From Brassica napus (lineage: Eukaryota > Streptophyta > Magnoliopsida > Brassicales > Brassicaceae), in contig NC_063450.1 in the NCBI RefSeq assembly GCF_020379485.1, forward strand, positions 25,334,137 through 25,398,136: a stretch of DNA of 64,000 bases, written 5' to 3'. Made by a program: the position numbers and the translations under genes. Shown piece after piece: positions 34,523 through 46,350 of the stretch. The stretch's first letter is position 1. Every line of letters begins with the position of its first letter. The notes under the pieces are model-generated. The model searched no databases. It was not told the DNA's origin and saw nothing but the letters and a program-made list of their open reading frames with translations.

Positions 34523-35116
34523 TTATGTTATAATCACCATTCAAATAAATAATCTCACATTATAAATGTAGAAGGCATTATTTGAAAGGGGTTGTAGAAG
34601 AAACCTCTAAAGTGGCAAGCTTTGTGAAACAATATTTTCATATATATACAAAATTCAATCCAATTTTCCCTTACCATAAAATTTAGTTTTAATTTTCAAA
34701 TTATATAATTAGATGCTGCGGCCTAGTTAATTATAATTTAGTTTCCCCATTATAAAAGAGACAATATCTAAGTACTAGTATTATTAATCCTTTTTATTCG
34801 TTAACTTCCATTGCTGTCCACTACGAAGTCACCAACGAAAAGTGACGTTATTGACATTGTTCGTGCTCATCCTAATTCAAGGATCGCGACTAATATTGAT
34901 GTGATGTAACTTTTAAAATTGCATATTTGTATTAAGCGTAATAATAAAAGAAATACTAACGAATAGTATTCGTAGCATCTAGAGACAATCTTTTTTTGGC
35001 TTTTTTTGCTTTAGTTCAGTATATTCTTTTTTTTTGTCAACAGTTCAGTATATTCAAAAATCAAAAGCATTACAACACCTTATATAAACATATCAAAACT
35101 TTCTACAATAATTATT
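34523..35116. other. AT-rich intergenic DNA
   Basis: No gene seen. It holds one nano-insertion near its right end, listed separately. Confidence 0.5.
35013..35055 (-). mobile_element. nano-insertion: 15-bp poly(T) stub between 14-bp direct repeats
   Basis: AGTTCAGTATATTC at 35013-35026 is repeated at 35042-35055 around T9 GTCAAC. Confidence 0.75.
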
Positions 35117-35455
35117 AACTTAATTACCAGAAGTTACCAGAACTCCAACAACCACAAGATTTGCCACGGCTACGATCATCGCCGTCAATGTCCCTGGAAC
35201 CGACATGAGTTGAGACGACGACGTTTGGTCCGTCTGATGAAGGATTTCTAAAGTAGTAGGGGAAGTAAGGCAAGATAGCATCCGGTGGTGGAGGACCATA
35301 GAAGCTGCCGCCACCTTCGCCTTCACTCGCTGGGGAAGGGTAATTCGGTAAATTTTCAGCCGGAGAAGGGTAGTAAAATGCTGGAGAAGGATATGGTGGT
35401 GATTGAGTCGCGGGGGGCGTGGAGGAGCCACCGCGAATGGTTGGTTGCTACTATA
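35117..35455 (-). pseudogene. proline-rich (extensin-like) cell-wall protein, truncated and frameshifted
   Basis: On the minus strand one frame gives TPPATQSPPYPSPAFYYPSP, then NLPNYPSPASEGEGGGSFYG and PPPPDAILPYFPYYFR, a pattern of plant hydroxyproline-rich GPI-anchored proteins. Near 35240 the frame shifts and the other frame supplies a hydrophobic tail (TLTAMIVAVANLVVVGVLV) typical of a GPI signal, ending at a TAA near 35120. There is no start codon and no signal peptide, so the 5' end is lost as well. By position it may correspond to a second hydroxyproline-rich gene that I recall beside At1g23040 in Arabidopsis; that link is inference. Confidence 0.7.
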
Positions 35456-35460
35456 GCTCC

Positions 35461-37862
35461 TCCTTAGTCACATAACTTATTGTTGTTAATTTATCACTGG
35501 TTAATAATTATTCGATTTTAGTGAATCCCTCTTCGTTAGTTATTGGATTTTCTTTTGTTAGTTGTGGATTTGTACTGAGCCAGGGTTGACTTCTTTGGTT
35601 TTGTTGTTGTTATTAGTGTTGCCTTCTTTAGTTAGCATGTTGTAATATTTTCTATAATATATGTGTATATGTGCAAGCTACTCGACATAGTTTAGATCAC
35701 TATGTACTCGAAGCAGATCTGCCGCGCAAACAGTTTTCTCACACTTAAATCACCATTCACCTCTTTTTTTTTTATAAAAACAGTTCAAACGGAAGATCTG
35801 TATGCAATTCAATATTTTTGTCTTTTTGTGGAAAAAGCGGAAGATCTGCATGCAGACCTCATCTGCTAATATTAAGTGGTGTTGATCTGTTTTTTTTTTT
35901 GACCATTTGTTACAGATATTTAACTTAAAATATATTTATTTGATTTTATAAATAATGTACGATGATTAACTCAAACTATATAGCTCACATTAATACTATT
36001 TTTGTCATTTTAAAATTATAAACATGATGTCCAATTGCCGACAAAACACAACATTTTCTAAAGAATAAGATATAAATCTTTCTACATTCACGGATAAGTA
36101 ATTAATAATTATTTATGTTTCAAAATAGTTAATATATAAATAAATGATTAAAATTTTATAAATCTATTGAGAGAAGATAATTTTAAATGGACTCTTAACC
36201 GAGAACGGGTATTTATTGAGTTGTACGATCAATTATTTTTTATGACCAATTACCGTTTTAAAGATTCTACACCCACTATAGTAGAAAGTTTCGCGGTGAT
36301 AAGTTCAACCAAGAGTTTAATATTAGTGTAACCTTTCGGTTCTCCAAAGAAAAACTCGATCAACTAGAATGAAAATAGAAGAAGTAGAAGTATCTTATGA
36401 AAAAAATCTACAGGCATTTCGGTCGATTCTACAGTATTTAAGATATTTGTTTTGATATTTTAGTATAGCTTTTATTGTTTTAATATATAATTTATAACTT
36501 TGAATTGCTTTTGCCATTCATAATAATAAATTACTTTATCTAATTGATCAACATTTCTCTTGCATGATCCACTTGTTCTGCACTTGTCTCACTTGATCTG
36601 CACTTGTTCCGTTTGATCTACCTGATCTGCTTGATCTGCAACGCTTGAACTGCATTTACCATTCATACCCTATGTAAAATGATAGGTTTGCATAATTCTC
36701 GATTAGTGACCATCTTGGATCCTAGTTTGATTATAATTATATTAACGGTCTGTTCAACTCTCTATGTGGAGATGTAATTTTAAGCACTTAAAAAATGTGG
36801 AGATATTTTTTTTGATTAGCGAAAGATATCTGGCGAGACGAGATCCAACCAACTAATTTTATGAATATTTTCTCATCGATGACAGATAAGTCTGCATTTA
36901 TGTGGGAGTTAGAAGTTTACGCTATCTAACTACATAAAAAGCTGGAAACTTTGGTTATGAATGGGAAGCTGAACAAAAAGTGGTTCGCCTGCTTGTATGG
37001 AGCATCCACTCACAAATTGCCATTCACCAAAACAAAATAAATGTGTGCGTACAACTATCAAAATAATAATATAAACTTTTGATCCACAAGCAGTCCAATT
37101 TATAGAGCAAATATGAAGATCCGCTAGGAACAGTATAAACACTCCTCATTTGAAGTGTTTTGTGCGGTCTGTCTATTTTTTGTTTTATTTATATTCTAAA
37201 ATATTATAAAATTCTAGTTGTGTATGAATTTTGTTATATAAGCTAAATCTATTACATAATTTTATGTTTTATATTAAGTCAATTAAATTATTTTCTATGA
37301 TATTTTATTTATTTGATTTAAAAGTTTTATATGTCGGTTCACTGAGGACGGAGAACTGACACGTGGACCGATTTATCGTAGACTGCTAACATATAGCTAG
37401 TCTGGACCCAATTCGATGGAGCCAGGATTCTCCTGTATAATTAAAAATTCTTTTTTTTAATATGTAAAATTGCAAATTTAAATTTAAACTAGTTTCAGTC
37501 ATATAAGTGTTGAAAAAATCAGTCTTAAACAAAATAAGAACTTATATAATATATTAAATATTCATATTCAAAATTTTATTCTAATTTTATGCTTTTATAT
37601 TTAATTCTAAAATCTATGTACACGACAAACTTTTGAATAATTTAGATGGTACCCAAACCTAAATTGAAACCCGGAAATATCCAAACAGAAATTTATTAAT
37701 ATACGAATGAAATTTAAATCTCTAACCTGGAAACTTGAAATCCGAGTAGACAGAACCGAATTTAAATGGGTATCCAAAAGCCCACTCTAATTATATTACT
37801 TTATCAAAAACATAATTATTTTTAATTCTTTCAAAGTTAGATATAAATTTCATTTCACAGCT

Positions 37863-37910
<48 letters not shown>

Positions 37911-38726
37911 TTAAAATAATTTGTATTATATTTTGAATAAAATTTATATAACTTATTTTTAAAATAAATACTTTGAATTATAAAATTAAATAATAATATA
38001 AATTATTTTAAATATACAGAGTATTTTGAACCACTTTTTATCCACTTTCACCATTCATACATATGTTTTGAACCGCTAGATCTGCTTGACCCACTCTTGT
38101 ACCACTAGATCCGCTCGATCCGCTCTTGTTTCACTTGATCTATTTGATCCGCTGGATACGCAACGCTAGATCCGCTTCTCCCATTCGAAGCCTTTGCAAT
38201 GGAAAAAAAATCAATCCCTAACTTGGATCAATATGACGACTCCTCGTCCAGTGCGTCGGTGTGGAGATCAATAAACCACCGCAAAGTTGTTTAAAATGTG
38301 GAGGTGTTTTGGTTGACTATTTGTATTATTGACTAAGGAAAAGTTTCGAAAAACATGCATGTTTTGCATTGTATTAAAAAAATATATCTGTTATTAAAAG
38401 GAGATATATATCTATCTTATTACTACCTTTTGTCGAATATATGCAACAATCTTATCGAGAAAACAAAATTTGTTTTGTTAATACGACAAAATTTTAGATG
38501 AATATTCGACACGTCAACCACTACGATGACCTAATAATGTTCCCTAAAGAAATCAATGCGTCATTGATGCTTAACGTGGTGGTAGATGGTTGTATTTTAA
38601 CCTCCCAAAGACAAATGGATAGACAGTATCATTTTCTAAAAGACTTATTATTTTTCAAGTAAAAAAATCATAACTAACAATCAAATCAAACAATAATTTT
38701 AAATAAAGTTATAAAAAGAAAATGGT
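35461..38726. other. AT-rich intergenic DNA with GATCTGC-type repeats and a microsatellite
   Basis: No gene is supported. Two patches in the same orientation (36560-36665 and 38030-38190) are built of degenerate CTTGATCTGC/CTAGATCCGCT words and look like pieces of one repeat family. A (TA)n(TG)n microsatellite lies at about 37867-37912. Confidence 0.45.
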
Positions 38727-38967
38727 AATTAATTAGGGAAATTTACTTAAATATACAAAATTTTAGGACAATTGACAAGAACCATACATATCTTTTTTTT
38801 TTATTATTGGTATTTTTTAAATACCAAACGTGCCCTTTTTTTACGTTATGAGAAAAAACATATTTACAGGAATGTCATTACTTTTCGCTGCCACATAAAC
38901 AAAAACCCGGCGCCACATAAGAATTATGTTCCGTGTTTCATTAAGCCAGTCGTAATTCGCTACATAC

Positions 38968-39560
38968 GTCGTTACTGCTGATTTATATCTATATGTCGGC
39001 TGAATAAACAAACGCGGCTTAGTTAAGAGGAAAATGCTGACTTAAGAACATAAGTCAGCCGGACGGTACGACTGAATTACAAAAATATGGCTGATTTATG
39101 AGATAAAGGCTGACGTACAGACAAAGGTTACGGCTGACCTATACATCGGCGGTTTGTTTTCTGGAAAATTTGGCTGAGTTGTAACTAAGAGACGGCTGAG
39201 TTATGTTTCCCCGGCTGAGTTAATGAATATCGACTGGCTGAGTTATATAATTTACGGCTGACTAATGTGATGTTGTTATGGCTAAGTTTATGATTAGTCG
39301 GCCGTAATAGGATGAATTAACAGTAAACTCAGATCGGTTACGGCTGACTTATTAGCGAAAGATTAATTACTAGAATATCATTCGTTTGACGGCTGATCTA
39401 TGTGACGATACGGCTGATTTATCGTTTTTCATCCTAATTACGGCTGATTAAGGATCAAAAGATTAATTACTGAAATATTTCAATGGTTCAGCTGACTTAC
39501 ATTGTAAATGAGAGCTGATTTACGGAGGCTGAGTTATATATTTGTTTGTCGGCTGATTAA
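38968..39560 (+). repeat. densest cluster of the CGGCTGAGTTA motif (left subterminal region)
   Basis: About 25 copies or close variants occur in 600 bp, for example GACGGCTGAGTTATG, CCCGGCTGAGTTAATG, TACGGCTGACTTATT and TACGGCTGATTTATC; a few are in reverse (TAAGTCAGCCGG). The spacing is irregular, so this is a dispersed-motif array and not a tandem repeat. It lies between the left end of the element and the first transposase-like exon. Confidence 0.88.
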
Positions 39561-39729
39561 CCGATTTTCCATGTCATCCGCCATGTCATCAATTCGAATT
39601 TTCCATGTCATTGCTAACAAACTACTTTACAACTACGTTTGTCTGTCTGTTCATCTTTTTTCTTCATCTTCTTTATCTATCTATATATCTATCTTCTTCA
39701 TCTTATTCTTCATCTTTCTCCGAGATCTT

Positions 39730-39903
39730 ATGGATCCAGTAATTATTGTTTATGGTAACTGGATTAAGAAAAACAGATATGTATTCAACGCCGACAGTAG
39801 AGAGTGTAGAGTTATGCATTTAAATGAGAAAACAAAACATGAAGAATTCGCAAAGTCTGTACTCGATGATTACATATTGAATGAATTGAGAACAACAGAT
39901 TGA
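39730..39903 (+). pseudogene. partial duplicate of the transposase N-terminal exon
   Basis: A 57-codon frame starting MDPVIIVYGNWIKKNRYVFN matches the first residues of the transposase at 41755 (MDPVIIVSGNWIKKNKYVFN), and the 5' flank is similar too (both contain CCATGTCA and CATCTTC words). After about 55 codons it breaks; recognisable scraps of the rest follow up to about 40000. With the F-box-like gene that follows, it is half of a duplicated transposase plus F-box unit. Confidence 0.8.
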
Positions 39904-40625
39904 ATTCGCAACAACAGATATGTATTCAACGAACGACACTCCACCAGTTTACGGAGAACAAGGATGACGAAATGAATCGGAATGACAGAGCAAGAGAGAC
40001 GATGAAAAGAATTGGGTTTTAATGTTTTGTATTACGGCTGGGTTTTGGGTTTTAATGTTTTACATTACGACTGAGTTATATAAACATGTTACGATTATAT
40101 TGGGTTTTCTTGATTAGTATAACGGCTGAGGTATGGATTTTAATGTTTTCGTATTATGACTGAGTTATCGTTAATTTCTGCCTTATTTAACTTTTTAAAC
40201 TCCTCGTGATTATCGTCTCCATGTTATAAATGGCCTCGATATTAGTTTTGAGCCATCAAATCAAGAAAGACGAAACGTTCCATTATTATAAGGCGTTTAA
40301 TATTATAAAAAAGGATTACCGTGAATGTTAAATCAGTTTTTAAATACTAAAGTATCGTCTCGATGTTATAAAAGTCTCGATATTAGTTCTGAGCCGTATT
40401 TTCTATACTCAGTCGTCCCAAAGTATCAATCCTAAATCTCGATGGGCCATGATAAAACCCAAAATATTAACGGCTGAGTTATGTTAATATTAATGGCTGA
40501 GTTATATTATGAGTTAAATAATAAAGTATTACCGTCTCGATCTCTACGAAGGCGTCGATGTTATATTAACCAACATGGCTGAGTTATGTCAAATATCATT
40601 TCTTAGTTATATGAACGTTACATTA

Positions 40626-41318
40626 ATGGATTATTTCTCGATACTTGAATTGCCTGAAGAGATTCAGGCGTTAGTGGTTGAACGTGTGGCCGGTAACTCC
40701 TTCACAGATCTCTATGGCCTAAGAGCATCGTGCAAGACGATGAAGGCGTTAGCAGAGCGGAGCAGGGTAAACCATTTTTACGATGTGTTATCCGTTCCCA
40801 GGAGACTCAATATGCCTCCTGAGTTGTTTAAAACTTGCTACGCAGAGAGAAATCCAAGCACACTTTATATGAAGGGTGTACAATTTTTCTTCACATTTAA
40901 CCTTCAGGAAGAAGGACTTGCTTTCATGAAGCTTGCAGCGGATGAAGGATATGAGCGTGCTGTGTATACATACGCAATGACTAGAAAAATATTTTGGGGT
41001 GATGAGGAGTATTTTGCTCGTTTTACGAGGGAATCAGTTGTCAGGATCGGGAAACTAGTTCGATCTCTAAAATGGGCATGGGGTTTGTCGCACAGTGACG
41101 AGTTTCTGGCAAAGAGGGACGAGTTCATTTCAACCGTTTTTCCTTCGTTCTATAGTTGCCAATGTGTTCCTATTATGGAGCGAGATTGGGTCTTGTGGTA
41201 CATTGAAAACAGTAAGGGTGACAAAATGTGTAACCGCTGTTTCTGGATCAAAGAGTTGGGGCTCTTCTTCCGTGAGTTTGAACCGATGAGCGTGATTATG
41301 GACACAAGGGAGTGGTGA
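40626..41318 (+). CDS. F-box-like protein carried by the Mutator-like element, intact
   Basis: 230 residues from the ATG at 40626, chosen because the decayed second copy starts at the equivalent ATG; an upstream in-frame ATG at 40575 exists. Residues about 6-50 (LELPEEIQALVVERVAGNSF, then LYGLRASCKTMKALAERSRV) fit an F-box. The middle (ALYMKG-like block, then EEGLAFMKLAADEGYERAVY) resembles the Sel1-like repeat seen in Arabidopsis F-box proteins of the At2g35280 type. The C-terminus has paired cysteines (YSCQC, then MCNRCFWIKE). F-box proteins recruit targets to SCF ubiquitin ligases. It lacks introns and is open throughout, flanked on both sides by motif clusters. The target is unknown. Confidence 0.8.
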   Translation: MDYFSILELPEEIQALVVERVAGNSFTDLYGLRASCKTMKALAERSRVNHFYDVLSVPRRLNMPPELFKTCYAERNPSTLYMKGVQFFFTFNLQEEGLAFMKLAADEGYERAVYTYAMTRKIFWGDEEYFARFTRESVVRIGKLVRSLKWAWGLSHSDEFLAKRDEFISTVFPSFYSCQCVPIMERDWVLWYIENSKGDKMCNRCFWIKELGLFFREFEPMSVIMDTREW

Positions 41319-41754
41319 AGATGTATTTTATCAAAATATTTTCTCTTTTTATGTTCTTTGCTGTGACATTATTACGACTGGTTTATATTTTACATTATGG
41401 TTGGTTTGTTGTCTTTTAATTACGGCTGATTTTTGTAAAAAGGGTTCTCTTCAATTACGGCTGAGTTTTAATTTCATAATGACTTAGATATTTTGTTGGA
41501 GTGTTATTAAATACGACATGGCTGGGTTAATTAAATACGTGATAGCCGAGTTATTGTTACTTAAAGGCTGAGGTAATGTTAACTTTTTGGCTGAGTTTTG
41601 TAAAAAAATCCAAGATACAGACTCGGAATCCGCCATGTCAACAAACTCCTTGCCATGTCATCACTAACGAACGAAATTTATAGCTTGCTTTATGAGACTG
41701 TTCATGTTCTTCTTCATCTTAGTTATCTATCGTCTTCATCTTTCTAAGTTGGTT

Positions 41755-44588
41755 ATGGATCCGGTAATTATTGTTTCCGGTAACTGGATTAAGAAAAACA
41801 AATATGTATTCAACATCGACAGTAGAGGGTGTAAAGTTCTTCATTTAGATGAGAAAACAACCCATGAATATTTCGGAAAGTCTGTTCTTGATGATTACGG
41901 ATTGAATGATTTGAAGGATCATATTCAGCTTAGCTACATGTTCTCGAATAAAGCATTGAAAACGATGGCGCACGACACTCCATCAGTTTACATGTCCAAT
42001 ACTCGACAATTGCAAGGTTTTCTAAGCCTGAAGAAAATCGAACAACTACGTCTCTGTGTGGAGATTACAGAGAACAGAGCAAGAGAGAAGAGTAAAACAT
42101 TTTTGAATTTTAGCTCAGAAGCAGAAGCAGAAGCTTCAGTAGTTGAGTCAAGAGACGAAAATTACAAGGGGAGTTACGATGGTTGCAGTTTGGAGAAGGA
42201 ACAAGAGGACAATGAGAATGACTGCTCTAGTAATGTCGAAGGAGAAAAACATGACGTAGTCAGAGAAGATGAAATAGGCGAAGAAAATAAAGAAAATGAA
42301 GAAGATGATGAATTTGAAAGCCGATTTGATATGTTCGACGATTCAGACGGTGCGTCATCTGAAGATGATAACTTCAGCTAATACGGTGAGTCTCCTACAG
42401 ATGACGAAGATTCACCAACGCTACTTCCCAAGAAGAGATATCAGAACTTCTCAATGAGCGGATCTAAAGGGAATATGGAGGTTCTAAGTTTGGAGATGTC
42501 GTCGATAGACATTGCGGTAGGTCAACGATACGATAGTATAGACGATTTGGAGAGACGACTGAAACTTCTTACAGTCAGGTATAAATTTGATTTTTATGTA
42601 GAAACATCAACCCTGACATCATATGTTGTTAAGTGTTGGGTTGATGGATGTCTCTGGAGAGTTCGTGCTTCTACCCAAGGAGAATCCAAGGCGTTTTATG
42701 TTCATATTTACGATTCGAAGCATACATGTTCCTGCACAGAGCGTTCTAATCGATCTCGACAAGCAACACCAGATATTTTAGGTATGTTGTACAAGAACTT
42801 TCTCGGCAACGTTGGTCCGGCCGTTCGCCCTACGAGCGTCGGAATAGCTATCACTAAGCAGTTTGGTATAAATGTAATTACTTTGTTGTGGCTAAGTTAT
42901 TTTAACGACACGGCTGAGTAATGTCAAATGTACAGGCTGACATAATCATACAATTCGGCTGGGTTACTATATATTTAGATGCGGACGAGTTATAGTAAAA
43001 TAGGGTTGAGTTATTCAGTACGTTATGGCTGTCTTAATTATTTGATGCGGCTGGTAATGAGGATCGTTTTTTCATGTGAACAGATGGATTATTGGAAATC
43101 ACACCGGTCGCTGAAATTTGCAAGGGAAATCGATGAGGGAACACCTAAGTGTGGGTTTGAAAGCTTGCCTTCTTACTTATACATGATAAGAAGGGCAAAT
43201 CCAAGTACAGTTACGCGTCTTCAAATCGATGAGCTTGGAAGATTCATGTATGTGTTTCTTGCCTTTGGTGCGAGCGTTAATGGGTTTCCTTTCATGCGCA
43301 AAGTTGTTGTAGTTGACGGTACGTTTCTCAATGGTAAATACAAAGGGACGCTACTCACAGCACTAGCTCAGGACGGTAACTTCCAGATTTTTCCAATAGC
43401 CTTCGCAGTGGTTGACACAGAAAATGATGATTCGTGGCATTGGTTTTTTACGCAACTAAAACTTCTGATTCCTGACGACGAGGGTCTTGCGATAATCTCG
43501 GACAAGCATAACTCGATAGGGAAAGCAATTAGAAACGTGTATCCGTTGGCTGCTCGGGGAATATGCACCTACCATTTATATAAGAACATATTGGGACGGT
43601 ACAAAGGAAAAGAAGCATTCCGTCTGGTGAAGAAAGCGGCGAGATGTTTTAGAATGTCTGACTTTACTGCGATCTTCGAGGAGATTGAAGCGATTCATCC
43701 TACACTCCACGGCTACCTCCAAAGAGCTGATGTCCGCCTGTGGACGCGTGTTCATTTCCCGGGCGAGAGGTACAATTTGATGAATACAAACATAGCGGAA
43801 TCAATGAACAGAGCATTGTCGCATGCTAGAGGTCTAAACATTGTTCGAATATTAGAATCGATACGGGTTATGATGACCAGATGGTTTGCTGAACGGAGAG
43901 AGGATGCCAGATCGCAGCCAACGACGCTTACGCGTGGTGTCGAGAAACTACTACATGTAAGTCAGTCGTAACAGTAAAAATAAGTCTGTCTTTAAAATTC
44001 ATAAAATTCTTAAGTCAGCCGTTTCATAAAATTCATAAGTCAACCTTTATAATTCTTAAATCAGTCGTAATATGTAATAACTCAGTCGTTTCATATTTAT
44101 TCTTTTTTTGTTAATAGGATCGTGTAACTGCCGCCAGAGAATTGACGGTCCAAAGGATTGATGATCATCACACTGAAGTTAAATATGGATCTTTTAGCGA
44201 GTCTTTGAATGTTGTTAATTTGGTAGAGCGAAAGTGCACATGTCAGCGTTTCGAACGCGAGAAATTACCATGTGTACACGAAATCGCAGCTGCGGAGTAC
44301 GACAATTTTTGTCGTATATCCCTGTGCAGTCCTTACTATAACAGTGAATATTTGGTGAGCGCATACGCTGAATCTATCTTGCCGGCTGACTCAGTGCAAC
44401 CTGTTCCAGGAATCGTGGCAAACCAACCGTGCTTGCCCCCGTATATTCGTCAACAACCAGGAAGATCTAAGAAAAATAGGATGAAATCTGCTTTAGAAGT
44501 TGCACTTCAAAACAAACGTCCTAGGAAAGAACACACATGTTCTCGATGTAGACAGAGTGGCCATAATGCGAAAACTTGTCCGATGTAA
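41755..44588 (+). pseudogene. MuDR-type transposase, one nonsense codon from intact
   Basis: Three exons: 41755-42873, 43084-43956 and 44118-44588, with good GT-AG sites (820 codons plus stop). Order: N-terminal domain starting MDPVIIVSGNWIKK; acidic low-complexity stretch (about 140-208); MuDR DNA-binding region (about 240-350, with CWVDGCLWRVRAS); MULE DDE catalytic domain (VVVDGTF near 452 and ISDKH near 511, then NTNIAESMNRAL); SWIM zinc finger (CTCQRFEREKLPCVH, about 705-720); C-terminal knuckle CSRCRQSGHNAKTC. Codon 209 (42379-42381) is TAA in an otherwise continuous frame; no intron can remove it. Both introns hold the element's motif, the second in reverse orientation. It would catalyse cut-and-paste transposition in the nucleus. 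Read-through or restart at 42454 is conceivable but would lose the N-terminal domain. Confidence 0.88.
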
Positions 44589-44619
44589 GCAAGTGTTGTA
44601 GGGATTTTCATGTTTTTGA

Positions 44620-46350
44620 ATTACGGCTGGGTTTTTGTTTTCGCTTATATATATTACGGCTGGATTAGGAATTTTCATGTATTTGAATTACGGCTGGGTT
44701 TTTGTTTTCATTTATATATATTACGGCTGAATTAGGGATTTTCATGTATTTGCATTACGGCTGGGTTTCTGTTTTCAAACGCAACTGTTATAATTCCCGC
44801 CCAAAATAAGAAACGTCGCGAAGTCAATAAACGGCTGATTAATTGAAAGAATTTGTATTACGACTGAATAAATAAGGCATTTCTCGAACAATTATATGTT
44901 CAACTCTCTATTTTTTACAATTTCTCTCTCTATCTAAATGGAATATTTCCCTCTTCTTGAATTGCCTGAAGAAATTCAGGCGTTGGTGGTTGAACGTGTG
45001 GCCCGTAACTCCTTCCAAGATCTCTATGGCCTCAAAGCATCGTCCAATTCGATGAAAGCGTTAGCAGAGCGGCGTGGTGTATACTATTTTTAAGATGTGT
45101 TATCCGTTCCCTGGGGACTCAATATGCCTTCGCAGTTGTTGAAATCTTGCTACGCTGAGGGAAATTCAAGCGCACTTTATATAAAGGGTGTACAGTTCTA
45201 CTTCACATTCGGCCTTCAAGAAGAAGGTCTTTCTCTCATGAAGCGTGCAGCAGATGCAGGATATGAGCGTGCTGTGTATACACACGCAATTACTCAAGCA
45301 ATCTTTTTGTGTGATGGGCAGTATTTTCATGGTATTCCAAGAGAATGAGTTCAGAGGATAGGGAAACTAGTGCGATCTGTGAAATGGGGATGGGGTTTGT
45401 GGCATTCTGACGAGTTCCGCCAAAATAGGGCGCTGTTCATTTCAAAGTTTGTTTAGTCGTTCTACAGATGCCAATGTGCAACACATGTGTGGTGACAATG
45501 TCTCTGCTTGTGGCACCTTGATATGACTAAGGAGGACAACATGTGTGAGCGATGTTTCTGGATCAAAGAGATTGGCACGTTTTTACGTGATTTTGAACCG
45601 ATAAGCGTTATTAGGGACACAAGGAAGTGGTGAAGATGTAATCTATCGGTACCTTATCTTTTTAAGTTCTTTTCTATTTTCTTTTTAAGTTCAAATGAAT
45701 GTAATGAAGGCTTAGTTATTGTTTCTTTTGGCTGATTTATTGTTCAATTACAGTTGTATTACTGTTTTATCACGGCTGATTTATTGTGCATTAAACACTT
45801 AAAAAAAGAGGTTCATTTACGTGCATTACAAAACATTCAGATTTCTTAGTTTACGTGCAAAAATCTAAAATGTCAATTACAAACGAACGGAGGGAGTAAT
45901 AATTAGCCTCGATATTCTCATATCGTTGGCTGAGTTAAAGTAATAATTAGCCTCGATATTTTAAACACGCGCCACCATTGATCGACAACTCAGTCCAATC
46001 AAGCAAGTGGAAACGTCCCATTAATAATGAAAGTGGGTGAGTGATAATCTTCTTTGTGGTATAAACAATGATGAGTTAGCTGAGTTACTTTACACTTTAC
46101 AGCTGAGTTACTTTATACATTACGGCTGCTCGGCTGAGTTACTTTACGCTTTACAACTGAGTTACTTTATACATAACGGCTGAGTTTCTAAACAATGTTA
46201 TCATTTGTTTGCTTCACGGCTGAGTTTGTAAACAATGTTATCATTTGTTTGCTTAACGGCTGAGTTTGTAAACAATGTTATCATTTGTTTGTTTCACGGC
46301 TGAGATACTTTAATACGTTAAGTCTGAGTTACATAAAACATAGGCTGACT
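44620..46350 (+). repeat. motif clusters around the decayed F-box copy
   Basis: TTACGGCTGGGTTTTTG recurs at about 44620-44780, and a second group of about ten copies (CACGGCTGAGTTTGTAAACA and shorter forms) lies at 45930-46350, partly as a short tandem repeat with ATGTTATCATTTGTTTG spacers (46170-46300). Confidence 0.8.
44938..45633 (+). pseudogene. second, decayed copy of the F-box-like gene
   Basis: Starts MEYFPLLELPEEIQALVVER and stays alignable with 40626-41318 to its end (SVIRDTRKW and TGA at 45631). In-frame stops fall at 45091-45093 (TAA) and 45346-45348 (TGA), with further stops after KFV and in the last third. Coordinates are almost co-linear with the intact copy (696 against 693 bp), so decay was by point mutation. 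Confidence 0.85.
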
